A stretch of 64,000 nt of DNA from Diadema setosum. Lineage: Eukaryota; Echinodermata; Echinoidea; Diadematoida; Diadematidae. A program made the translations under genes and the position numbers. The stretch lies in NCBI RefSeq assembly GCF_964275005.1, contig NC_092688.1, positions 24,786,434-24,850,433 of the forward strand, in the 5' to 3' direction. The stretch's first letter is position 1. Each line of letters starts with the position of its first letter. The notes beneath the pieces were generated by a model that made no database searches, had not been told where the DNA came from, and saw only the letters and a program-made list of their open reading frames with translations. Below, piece by piece: positions 46,755 through 56,485 of the stretch.

Positions 46755-47435
46755 CTGTTTCATTGGAGAAAGCCAAGGGCATTGTGGGTAATATTTGTTA
46801 ATGACCGAGGTACATAGAATCAATCTTTGCTGACGCATATTCGTAGCCAACAAAATGTTGTAATAGTTTACTAAAATACAAATGTAGTGAACACATTGTA
46901 ACAATCATCAGTAGTTTTTACAAATGTTGGATTTAAGTTTCTCATGGTGTTGATGTGATTTGCTAAAGTGGTAGGGTAGTATTAGCGTTAACGGCAATTT
47001 TAAGTCAGATACAACAAGCAAACATGATATCGAATGCCAACAGATATCGAAACATACATCATAAAACAACTACATTAACTCTAACAGCACCTAGCTTGTA
47101 AATATTTTGAATGCTACTCATTGGAGATGTAGCCTGTATTCTGTGTAGTCGTTGTTGTGGTGACTGTCCCACCAACGCATTAAACATAGACATGTAAGAC
47201 TTGATTCAGTTTGAATGTAGCGCGGTAAATCCTCTGGCGCAATTATTAGATATGAAACGCTGTAACTAGCATTGCAAGATTCGGTAAGCTTTTTAAAACT
47301 GTCGATAGCGTTTGCAGTACAAAATTCTTCCACGGCTAATTGACATTTAGATAACGGTACGTAAAACACTTACCTCCCCATCGGTGCATCTTATAACTTT
47401 AATAGGAAAAAAAAAAGTGAACACTATTTTCTTTC
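46755..47435 (-). other. Intronic stretch, possible microexon at its upstream end
   Basis: A strong GTAAGT donor occurs on the minus strand just below 47368. It is preceded by about 23 bp and a pyrimidine-rich acceptor (CCTATTAAAG). A microexon read from there would leave in phase 1 as required by the exon at 46692-46754, but would enter in phase 2 (or phase 0 if the internal TTATAAG acceptor is used). Neither matches the phase-1 sushi exon, so another exon would be needed. Not called as coding. Confidence 0.3.
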
Positions 47436-47893
47436 ATAAAATGGGTTCAAGAATGTAGCCAATTGGAAGCGCTGAAATGAGTCACGTGTGCGTGCATTAA
47501 TTTCTTACTAACATGCACGGGCCGGCCCGCCGTGCAAAAAAGCGTAGAGTCACTGACGTCACAATGTTTACACTAGGAGTGCACACTCAATCAGTTGTTA
47601 CAAGTGCGTCGCGCGCTACTATACGCGCTCTCAATCCTGTAAACAACTTCTAGTTCGGGCTGCCAGCCGGCCTTTCTTGTGCATAACATGTATGTGGCGT
47701 ACGTATACTCTTATACGTACAGTACTTTTATAAAATGGGTTCAAGAACGTAGCCAATAGGAAGCGCTGAAATGAGTCACGTGGGCTTTGATTGCTTTAGT
47801 ACCATTGTACTGCAGTACCAGTGCGCACTCAATCAGTATGTTACAAGTGCGTCGCGCGCTACTATACGCGCTGTCAATACCTGTAAACAACTT
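47436..47893 (+). repeat. Tandem repeat locus with TTATAAAATGGGT ends, left part
   Basis: Two units start at 47436 and 47730 (period 294) with ATAAAATGGGTTCAAGAA, CCAAT-GGAAGCGCTGAAATG and ACAAGTGCGTCGCGCGCTAC. The second unit is cut at about 47893 by the large LINE and resumes at 53458 (AGTTCGGGCTGC). The inverted end TCGACCCATTTTATAA appears at about 53665, so the unit interrupted by the LINE has TIR-like ends and would be about 390 bp. The GTCACGTG word in each unit may be an E-box by chance. Confidence 0.75.
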
Positions 47894-48334
47894 GATACTT
47901 GATACTTGAGACGGTTGGACGTGTATTTGTTGAGCTCCGGCAGATTGGACTTTATTTTCACTATTGGTGTCTGGTCACGGCTATTTGTACTTCACTTTGA
48001 AAGGCTCAGCGAGGTAAATTCGATCAGTTCATGATTTTGTAGATTGTCTTATTCTTTGGGAACATTTACAGCGGATTTGGTCATTTTTTTGGCGATTCTA
48101 CGTACTTTAAAATTTTGATTTTGATTGCCTATTTGCGCAACTCTGCATCATTGGCGCTCACAACGCATTGACTTGACCTTGGCAACTACGCCGTCTCCTT
48201 AGCGACAGGAGACTGGACAAGACTCTGCGCACCCCTTACAAGTGCGTATCACACATCTCCAGAAGGAGCGCTCCACATAGCAACACCGAGCACTACGCAT
48301 CTCACGCGCTCTATTGTTACTCCTTTGTGACGTC

Positions 48335-49276
48335 ATGGCCAACTTCAACGTTCTAGATGATGAGGTGTCTATCAAGGAGGAGGATCCCAGCCGAGCTATT
48401 AATGATGCTGTGTCCTATGCAGTGGTAGCCTCCATGGGTGTTGATGCGGCGTCCATGAAAGGTGTGGGCAAGGGCTCCGGAAGTCAAGGACGTAGTGCAT
48501 CAGGTGGAGGATCTAGGTCTACCAACACCAAGGGAGGAGACACCACGAGCCCTACAGTGACTGGAATTGATGATGCGCTGATAGCCAACATAGTCGCCAA
48601 GGTTATAGTTGCTATCCAGCCTATCATTGTCCAAGCTGTATCTTCCGCTGTTACCGCTGCAATGAAGACCTTGCTTGAGGAACAGAAGACTTGGAAGGAA
48701 CAGAATGAGGAAGGAAGGGCTAGTGGCAGAATGAAAAGGTCTGTTCAAATTGGTCATTTCGAAGTAGAACGACTCGAACAATACACAAGGAAGGAGAACG
48801 TGAAAATCTACGGTCTGAAGGAGGAACAGGGTGAAAATACGACAGGAGTGGTGCTAGACCTAGCGAAGCAAATGGGAGTAGACATCAAGGCCGCAGATTT
48901 GAGCATCTGCCATCGATTGGGCTCAACACCGGCGAATGACCACCAAAGGAAGAAAGCGCGCACCGTCATTGCTCGTTTCACCAGGCGTGAGGCAAAGGCA
49001 ACCTTCATGCGAGCCAAGAAAGGCCTAAGAAAGAGAGAGGATCTGAAACATGTTTACATCAACGACGACCTCACCCGTCTCAGGAGCAAAGTCGTCCAAG
49101 AGATGAGGAAGGACACAGGCATACTACGCGTTTGGACAATAGATGGAAAGATCCATTACATTAGTAAGTCCGATGGGAGGCAGAGCATTAGAGTTCTAGA
49201 TTCGCTGGACAATCTCCATGACATCGGATGGGACGAGGACCGCATCAAGAAGTTGGGGGTTTACCTTGACATCTAG
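48335..49276 (+). CDS. LINE-E ORF1 protein
   Basis: The ATG at 48335 sits in a good context (GTCATGGCC) and begins MANFNVLDDEVSIKEED; 313 residues to TAG. The N-terminal part is Gly/Ser-rich (GKGSGSQGRSASGGGSRS), followed by an Ala/Val/Ile-rich helix. From about residue 150, VERLEQYTRKENVKIYGLKE and ICHRLGS, then ARTVIARFTRREAKATFMRA, VYINDDLTRLR and the C-terminal RVWTIDGKIHYI. This is the RNA-binding ORF1 pattern of LINEs (HRLG, V-x-RF-x-R). The frame is undamaged. The next in-frame segment after the stop is the endonuclease (see ORF2). Confidence 0.88.
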   Translation: MANFNVLDDEVSIKEEDPSRAINDAVSYAVVASMGVDAASMKGVGKGSGSQGRSASGGGSRSTNTKGGDTTSPTVTGIDDALIANIVAKVIVAIQPIIVQAVSSAVTAAMKTLLEEQKTWKEQNEEGRASGRMKRSVQIGHFEVERLEQYTRKENVKIYGLKEEQGENTTGVVLDLAKQMGVDIKAADLSICHRLGSTPANDHQRKKARTVIARFTRREAKATFMRAKKGLRKREDLKHVYINDDLTRLRSKVVQEMRKDTGILRVWTIDGKIHYISKSDGRQSIRVLDSLDNLHDIGWDEDRIKKLGVYLDI

Positions 49277-52200
49277 GAACTCGCGGCACATGCCTGCTCC
49301 GATGACCATAAATATCATTGCTCATCGATTTCAAGGCTGAAGATTGCAGGGCTAAATGTTTGCGGTATTTCTAAGAAATGTGATTATGGCTTCCTACAAG
49401 ATTTTGTCAAAAAGCATGATATCATTTGTCTCAGTGAAACTAAAACGGATTTGAATTATTCTGAGTACTTTCCTGGGTATCAATATGTGACGGCCCAGAA
49501 AAGAAACGTCTCTATCCCCCTCAGCGGGACTCATGGGCTAGCAATAATTGTTTCTGAGAGATTCAAGGGCTGTTATGAAATTTTGAATCAGACTCAGTCT
49601 GATTCTATTTTGTGGATTAAACTTGACTTTTCTGGATGCTCTATTTTGATTGGCTCAGTGTATATTCCGCATGAAGGGTCAAAGTACTATACTGACGATA
49701 TTTTTGACATAATCTTGAATGATTGTACCACTCTGCGGGCTAAATACGATCTCCCGTTTTTGTTGGTAGGAGACTTCAATGCCAGAACAGGGATACTTGG
49801 TGATTTTCTTACAGTGGAAGATGAGATTCAAAATGAAATTGGTTTGTCATTCATATCCGAGAATATAACTGATCCTCAATCTGAACTTGAATTGCTTGGT
49901 ATTTGTACTAAAAGGTTCAACAATGATCGTCATGTTAATAATAACGGTCATAGATTATTAGATCTTTGCAAAAATATGGATATACATATAGTGAATGGCA
50001 GATTCGGTGATGATTTCGGTATTGGTCGTTTAACATGTGGCAGTGCCAGTACTGTTGATTATGCTTTGGCATCTCCCGAAGTGTTCACAAAAATTGAAAA
50101 TTTCTCCATCGGTACTTTTGATAAATTTCTATCAGACAAACACTGTCCGATTTCACTCGAAATTGTCAATAAATTTGCTCATGCTGTGGAAAGATCTACT
50201 GAAAATTATAATGTTTTTAGAACAGACGTAGGTAATTGTAATGATGAAAAGTCAATCAAGATCAAATGGGAGGATAAGAAAAGAAATTATGTTCGTTCAA
50301 AATTTTGATGATGTAGAAATACTTGCATCAATAGATTACATAGAGACACTTGCTAAAGGAAACATCTCTCAAAGTGAAATTGATAAGATCGCTGGTAATC
50401 TACGTAATATCTATTTAGATGCTGCAGATGCGTGTAATATGGTTATTGAGTCTAAAGCAAAGAATTTCAAGGCACGCCGAAACAAATTTCACGCAAATTC
50501 TTGGTTTGATAAAGAATGTTCTGATGCAAGAAAAGATTTCATACGAGCAAGAAATGTCTTCCGTCGAACTAAAACTGATCATAGTGAAAGTGAAATGAAA
50601 CGTAAAAGTAAACTGTACAAAAATGTTATTCGTTTAAAGAAGCAAAGTCATACCTGGCAATTAAATTCAGCGTTAAGGAATTTAAAAAGTTCAAATCCGA
50701 AAGATTATTGGAAACTGATTAATAGGAAGAATAGATACTGTGAAACATCTCAAGAACTATCATCGCATGATTTTTATGATCATTTTAAAAGTTTGGGTAG
50801 TGGTAACGTACGATCTTATGATGCTGGTATTGAAGCACTGCTTAATGAAATGTCAAATGAAGAATTAGACAGAGAGATTGAAATATCGGAAGTTGTCAAT
50901 CAAATGAAACGACTTAAGAATAACAAGGCACCAGGCCTTGATTTGATTTTGAATGAACTTCTGAAGAATAGTTCAAAAAATTTGGTCAAGTTGATAACCA
51001 AATTGTTTAATCTTATATTCGACAGTGGCATTGTCCCAACAGATTGGGTAAACGGTTTGATAAAACCATTGTATAAAGGGAAGGGCTCACGAGATTGTGT
51101 TGACAACTACAGAGGTATTACATTATTGAGCTGTGTTGGGAAGCTATTCACAGCAGTATTAAATGATAGAGTAACTTTGTTTGTAGAATCACAATGCCTG
51201 TTAGGAGAGGAACAAGCTGGTTTTAGATGCGGATATTCAACTATGGACCATGTATTTTCATTACATGCTATTCTTGATTTTTATTTACAGAGAAGGAAAA
51301 GGGTGTATACAGCTTTTGTTGATTACAAAAAAGCATTCGATTTGGTCGATAGATCTTCAATGTGGTTGAAATTGTTTGACCATGGAATTAATGGTAAATT
51401 ACTCCGGGTCGTTAAGGGTATCTATAGAAAGTCAAAATCCTGCGTTTTTTACAACAATTCTAAATCAGATTTTTTTAAGAGTAACATAGGTGTAAAACAA
51501 GGCGAGAATTTATCACCAATATTATTTTCGTTGTATTTAAACGATTTTTCGTCATTTCTGTCTCAGAGATACCCTGGCCTGGATTTTCTTTCATCAGGTA
51601 TGAATGAAACGTGTTCTACCGAAGAAGTGAATATGTTTGTTGATTTATTCACATTACTATATGCAGATGATACGATTGTGTTGGCTGAAAATGCTGAGGA
51701 ACTCCAGTTAGCTCTTGATGCTTTATTTGATTATTGCCAATTGTGGCATCTGACCGTTAATACTACTAAGACTAAGATAGTTATTTTTTTCCCGTGGAAA
51801 AGTTAGAACAGCTCCTACCTTTCTTTTTTGGAGATGACAAAATTTGTGTCTGCGATGATTATGTTTACTTAGGAACGACGTTCAATTATAATAATAATTT
51901 TAAGAAAGCTATAAACAAACAAGTAACCCAAGCCAAAAGAGCGTTGTATTCCATGAAAAGTAAAATTTTACCTCTCCTCCTTCCAATCGACGTAAAACTA
52001 GAGCTATTTGAACATTTGATCATGCCTATTTTGCTTTACGGCAGTGAAATTTGGGGTTTTGAAGACCTCGCCCAAATTGAAACTTTCTTTTGTAGATATT
52101 GTAAGGAACTTCTTGGATTACATAAGCGAACTCCGAATTGTATGGTTTACGGAGAAATAGGTAAAGATAGATTACAAAAAACAGTAACCCTTCGGATGTT

Positions 52201-52829
52201 AATGTTTTGGTTTAAACTTGTTAACAGTAAGATGTCAAAGATAGCGCATGTTTTGTATAATTTTCAATATGTTTTATCGGCAAGGCAAGAAAATTCGATG
52301 ACATGGGTAATTAGGATAAAAGAAATATTTAACAACTTAGGTCTAACTGCAATTTGGAACAGCCAAGCATCACATCTCACTTTAGCTGGCTTTAAAAGTT
52401 TAGTTAGTACCAGATTAAATGATATCTATAAACAAGAGTGGCATAGTAATGTAGACAAAAATTCTCAATGTTTAAATTATCGAATCTTTAAACAGGATCT
52501 TCATTTTGAGAAGTATTAATGATTCACAGGCAAAAATTTTATGTAAATTCCGTTGCGCAAATCATAAACTGCCAATTGTTTCTGGAAGATACAATCAGAT
52601 TCCAAGAAACGAAAGGTTTTGTACCCATTGTAATGAAGAGAAAATTGGTGATGAATTCCACTACCTTTTTCAGAGTAGACTCTTTAATGAACAACGGAAG
52701 AAATACTTAAAAAAATATTACTGGAAATACCCCAACACTATGAAGATGGATCAATTATTTAATTGTCAAAAGAAAACAATCCTTTCTAATTTATCCAAGT
52801 TTTGTAATTATATAATGACACATGTTTAG
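49277..52829 (+). pseudogene. LINE-E ORF2: endonuclease and reverse transcriptase, three frameshifts
   Basis: Directly after the ORF1 TAG the same frame stays open to 50305: SRLKIAGLNVCGISKK, ICLSETKTD, LLVGDFNART and SDKHCPISLEI (APE endonuclease motifs). It has no in-frame ATG before residue KNMDIHIV (about 49977). The frame then shifts near 50241-50305 into the RT (LKNNKAPGLDLILNEL, GFRCGYSTMDH, FVDYKKAFDLVD, NIGVKQGENLSPILFSLY, LLYADDTIVLAEN) up to 51803. It shifts again at a seven-T run (51783-51790) into DYVYLGTTFNYN and MPILLYGSEIWGFED, and once more near 52510 into LCKFRCANHKLPI and the C-terminal CTHCNEEKIGDEFHYLF. RT and endonuclease residues look intact; only indels break it. Confidence 0.88.
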
Positions 52830-53547
52830 ATTCTTAGAATTTTTTTATCCTTTTTGCAAATACTATACATGCCTTTTTTACAGGCTGTGCCTTCTTTACA
52901 ATTGATATGTAACTTATTTGTCTTTCCATTCTCTCCTCCTTTTTTCTTCCCCTCTCTACTTCTTTTTCTTCTCGTTCCCGTCTCCATATTTCCTTCATTC
53001 TTGTTCACTTAGCGTATGGATTCATTTCCGTATGTCTTTGCGTTTTTCTTTTTCTGTTTCTATTTTTTCTTTTTTTTTTTCCTGAACAAAAAGTCCCTCG
53101 TATATCGTTTGTTAATTCACCAGTCTTGTGTCCTTCTCACTCTCCCTCTTCACCTCCATATCCCTTCTCTCTCTCTCGTCATATTTTCCTTTCTTTGTTT
53201 TTCTGGGTTTTTTTTTTTTTGTTCTTTTTACCATATATCGTGTATATATTGTATATTTCTGTACATTTTTTTTTTCTTTTCATCAATCGCATTTCATTCT
53301 TTTTTTGTTTGTTATAGTTGTTTTGTACACTTTTCAGAGTTATTTGCAATTATTATTTATTGATATTATTATGTGCTATGTGTTTTTTATTGGACTCCGA
53401 TACCCAGAGTTTGGGTTGTGAGTAAATAAACTTTCAACTTTCAACTTTCAACTTTCAAGTTCGGGCTGCGTATGCCGGCCGGCCTTTCTTGTGTGCATAA
53501 CATATTATGTGGCGTACGTATACAGTACTCTTATACGTACAGTACTT

Positions 53548-54196
53548 ACATGTGCGGGATTTCCGAGTGCGATGTGCTTGACTCGACTCTCTCGAGCGAG
53601 TACTACATGTAGCTGACTGGACTATTGACCCACAAAGGTACGTGAAAATGCTGTTAGTTTTCGACCCATTTTATAAAAAAAAAAAAAAATGATGCACAGG
53701 ATTATTTCGTGGCGTTAGTGGAGACGCAGCTCACTCTCGGGTATTTACAATGTAGTTCAACATGCACTCGGCTTCGCCTCGTGCATGTTTCACAATTGTA
53801 AATACCCTCGAGTGCGCTACGCCTACACTAACGCACTCTATCCTGTGCATCATTTGTATAACATGTGCGGGATTTCCGAGTGTGACGTGCGTAAATGTTT
53901 GGGACGAACATCTTCGGACATCTTGACTTTTGAGCGAGTGCTACATGTAGCTGACTGGTATTGACCCACAAAGGTACCTGAAAAAATGCTGTTAGTTTTC
54001 GACCCATTTTATAAATCAAATAATACACAGGTTTGAGTTCGTGAGTTCGTGGAGATGCAGCTCACTCTCGGGTATTTACAATGTAGTGCAACATGCACTC
54101 GGCTTCGCCTCGTGCATGTTTCACAATTGTAAATACCCTCGAGTGCGCTACATCTCCACTAACGCACTCTCACCTGTGTATTATTTGTATAATATG
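53548..54196 (+). repeat. 313-bp tandem duplication, each unit ending in a palindromic element
   Basis: ACATGTGCGGGATTTCCGAG starts both units (53548 and 53861). Each unit ends in a hairpin of about 170 bp (53688-53860 and 54025-54190). The hairpin arms carry GATGCACAGG or AATACACAGG ends and GCTCACTCTCGGGTATTTAC, with a loop at CATGCACTCGGCTTCGCCTC. The hairpins look like a MITE that duplicated with its flank. Confidence 0.8.
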
Positions 54197-54497
54197 ATAT
54201 CTCCAAAAATATGAACTCAAAGGATCATCACTGTCTCGCTTTCACTCTTGATTTTCAGCTAAACAGCGAAAGTGGTAGGAATTTTTAGTTATGCACTGAT
54301 TACGGCTGCTTTCAGTGTTTTGTTTTGTTTTGTTTTGTTGTTGTTGTTGTTGTTGTTGGACATTTAAGTCACATAATTTCCTATCTTATGTTAAGTTACA
54401 ATGCTTCATCCTCAAATTCTTTTCTACTACTCTGTCCGTTGTATCCAAATAAAACTTTGACCTTTCACATGATACAAGGTGTATATCAACTACGAAC
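54197..54497. other. Short non-coding stretch downstream of the sushi exon
   Basis: Contains (GTTTT)n at about 54317-54338 and (GTT)n at 54340-54358. Intronic on the minus strand if the sushi exon splices to the receptor exons. Nothing else is seen. Confidence 0.5.
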
Positions 54498-54719
54498 CTT
54501 TTGTCAGATTTTCGAATTCCCAGCAGAATGGGATTGGCACGTTCCAGATAGGAAAGTAAGTCGACCGTCCGGGTAGTCCTAAACACTGCAGTGTCGCACT
54601 GCCATTGACGATGTAACCTTCATCACAGATAAGAGTTATCTTAGACCCAAAGCTTGTCACATTAGAGTTCCAATGACCATTTGACACGTGACCGGGGTAA
54701 ACACAAAACCCCAAAGGAA
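54498..54719 (-). CDS. Sushi/CCP domain exon
   Basis: A 222-bp exon with acceptor TTTTCTTGACAG and a weak donor (AAAG-GTTCGT), phase 1 on both sides, as is standard for CCP exons. It encodes VPLGFCVYPGHVSNGHWNS, then SFGSKITLICDEGYIVNGSA, TLQCLG, and IWNVPIPFCW. The four cysteines (GFC, LIC, LQC, PFC), the CDEGY and the tryptophan before the last cysteine define a complement control protein module. It is extracellular and likely N-glycosylated (NVT, NGS). It is on the same strand and 7.7 kb upstream of the receptor stalk exon, separated by LINE-E. It probably belongs to the same gene, as the ectodomain of the TM receptor, but intermediate exons are not identified. Confidence 0.8.
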
Positions 54720-54776
54720 CTGTCAAGAAAAAGAAAATAAATAATGGAGCAATATAAATAAAGAAATAAAAAATAA

Positions 54777-54975
54777 ATAAATATATATACACATATATAT
54801 ATATAATTATATATATGCATATATTTGAATATATACGCATATTTATGTGTACATGTATGTGTATATAAAATGAATAATATAAATATGCATATTTCTGTAT
54901 ATATACGTATATTCATAATTATATTTGTATATACAATAATATATATATATATAATTATATATATATATGTTGCGA
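54777..54975. repeat. AT-rich (TA)n low-complexity tract
   Basis: Nearly pure alternating A/T with a few G and C over about 200 bp. It lies directly at the outer 3' end of the left Penelope-like copy, and a (TA)n tract also flanks the right copy (58144-58168). Target preference or expansion during insertion is possible. Confidence 0.75.
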
Positions 54976-55002
54976 ATTCACGTATTGGCTCCAATATAGC
55001 GA

Positions 55003-56485
55003 AGAATCAAGAAATAAACTAGTAATGCATTATTTCGCCAATAAGAATGAGTTTATTGAACAACTCAAATTTTCGGTGGCCTCCACCTTCTTCAGGAGTC
55101 TCGACGCGGAATGTCAATACCAAAACATAAATTGAACATGAAGAGCGCGCACTCATATACACAGAATTGGTTGCTATGAGAGTGCGTACCCTTTACATGA
55201 TGTTGCCATGTAGACGCAATGTAGTCAAGGTACCCCACGCATAAGGAGGAGGACATTGACATGTTTATTACGTAACAATGGTGTTCAATTACTTTGTATT
55301 ACTAGTATCACATGTTAAGATATCGACATATGTACTCATCAACGTACCATAAGTTACAAAATTAGGTTAAAGAGCGCTCCAACAATCAAATTGTTTCATG
55401 ACTTAAAATACAAAAATCATCGGTAGGAAGAAGTCGGTATAATAATTCCTGTTAAGAAACTGATGAAATCGTCAATTACAAAAGCCACAGTTCGGTGTCT
55501 CGCTGAAAGCTAAACAGATTTGAACATGCAAGTGTGAAATTGATTGACTCATACAACTGAGTGATAGGATGACAGTGTGAATCCATCTACAGAAAATAAT
55601 ACAAAATAAGAGTAAATTGATTATTAAGATGGAGACATGAAATCATAATATTCGCTATAATTCGTCATAATCTCAGACAGAATAACCAACTAATTTCTCT
55701 ATCACAACACCAGTGGTAGTGAAACAGTTATCAATTAGAAAGATATTTTGAAAAATATTTTGAAAAAAATATCTTATAATCCTCATAATGACTTATTCCT
55801 CTCTTTAACGGAAGAATGAGTAACCGTTTAGAATGGATAAATCCCTGTTCAACCCTTCACCTTGAAAGCTCTTACTCTTCACGATTACTCGTAACTCGGC
55901 GAGTTTTCTTTCCTCTGCTGATGTGTAGTCTCCCCCGAAAATGCACACTCTGACATCCTTCAATGAGTGGCCGGGGAGGTTGAAGTGTTTGGCAACGGGA
56001 AGGTCGTTCCGATTTTTCAGGATGGACGATTTGTGATTATTAAAGCGCATCCGGAATTTGGTGCTGGTCTCACCGATATAGATAGCGTGAGGGCATTGTG
56101 CACACATCATACAATACAGTACATTACTGGAATCGCAGGTAAGTCTCTGTGGACGGAGGGTGACATTGTTGGAGATTTTCACCCTAGTGTCAGTAATAAG
56201 GTGTTTACAAATTTGGCACCTAGGCTTAGTACATGGTGTGTTACCACTCGGTGGTAAAGGTGCTGGGAGTTTGGTACTTACAAGCAATTTTCTGAGATTT
56301 GGGGGCTGACGCTGGGCGTGCAGAGGTTGATCTCCAACAAGTTTCCCTAACTCGGGGTCGAGTGCCAGTGTAGGCCATTCTTGTCTGACTTGTTTCACGA
56401 AAGATGTGGTAGCAGGGTGGTAAGTGGTCACGAATGGCAGACGTGCCTTGTTTTCCTCCAAATTAGTTTTGTTGAGGAGAACTCT
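55003..56485 (-). pseudogene. Penelope-like element, left (inverted) 5'-truncated copy
   Basis: The minus-strand frame 55805-56485 encodes the C-terminal third of a Penelope-like protein. It has a linker with CTKPRCQICKHL, then a GIY-YIG endonuclease: SNVLYCMMC, CPHAIYIGETSTKFRMRFNN, HFNLPGHSLKDV and AEERKLAELR, ending SFFR. The translated part is identical to the right copy over more than 200 residues. The copy extends about 30 bp further at its 3' end (GGAGCCAATACGTGAATTCG) than the right copy. It lacks all of RT. It cannot be autonomous. Confidence 0.9.
55071..55095 (-). ncRNA. Hammerhead-like ribozyme core, left copy
   Basis: Reverse-strand counterpart of 58048-58072: CTGAAGA, five-base stem GGTGG/CCACC with a short loop, then GAAA. 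Identical in sequence to the right copy. Helices I and III are not clear. Confidence 0.35.

Larger units (their letters stand above)
47894..53457 (+). mobile_element. LINE-E: nearly full-length non-LTR retrotransposon, antisense in the receptor intron
   Basis: The borders come from comparing the interrupted repeat unit with its intact neighbour. CTGTAAACAACTT (to 47893) and AGTTCGGGCTGC (from 53458) are almost adjacent at 47637-47660 (two bases, CT, between). The 5' end is a short tandem (GATACTT)2. A 5' UTR of about 440 bp, ORF1, ORF2, a T-rich 3' region, AATAAA at about 53425 and a (CTTTCAA)n tail follow. The tail of short repeats in place of poly(A) is usual in CR1/L2-type LINEs. Total about 5.56 kb, not 5'-truncated. 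ORF2 has frameshifts, so the copy is dead or carries few errors. Confidence 0.88.

Noticed and set aside
53016-53421. Hydrophobic open frames of up to 115 codons
   Set aside because: They come from the T-rich 3' region of LINE-E; low complexity, no motif.
55440-55480. Second hammerhead candidate around AAACTGATGAAATCG in the left Penelope-like arm
   Set aside because: CTGATGA is present but no helix II followed by GAAA.
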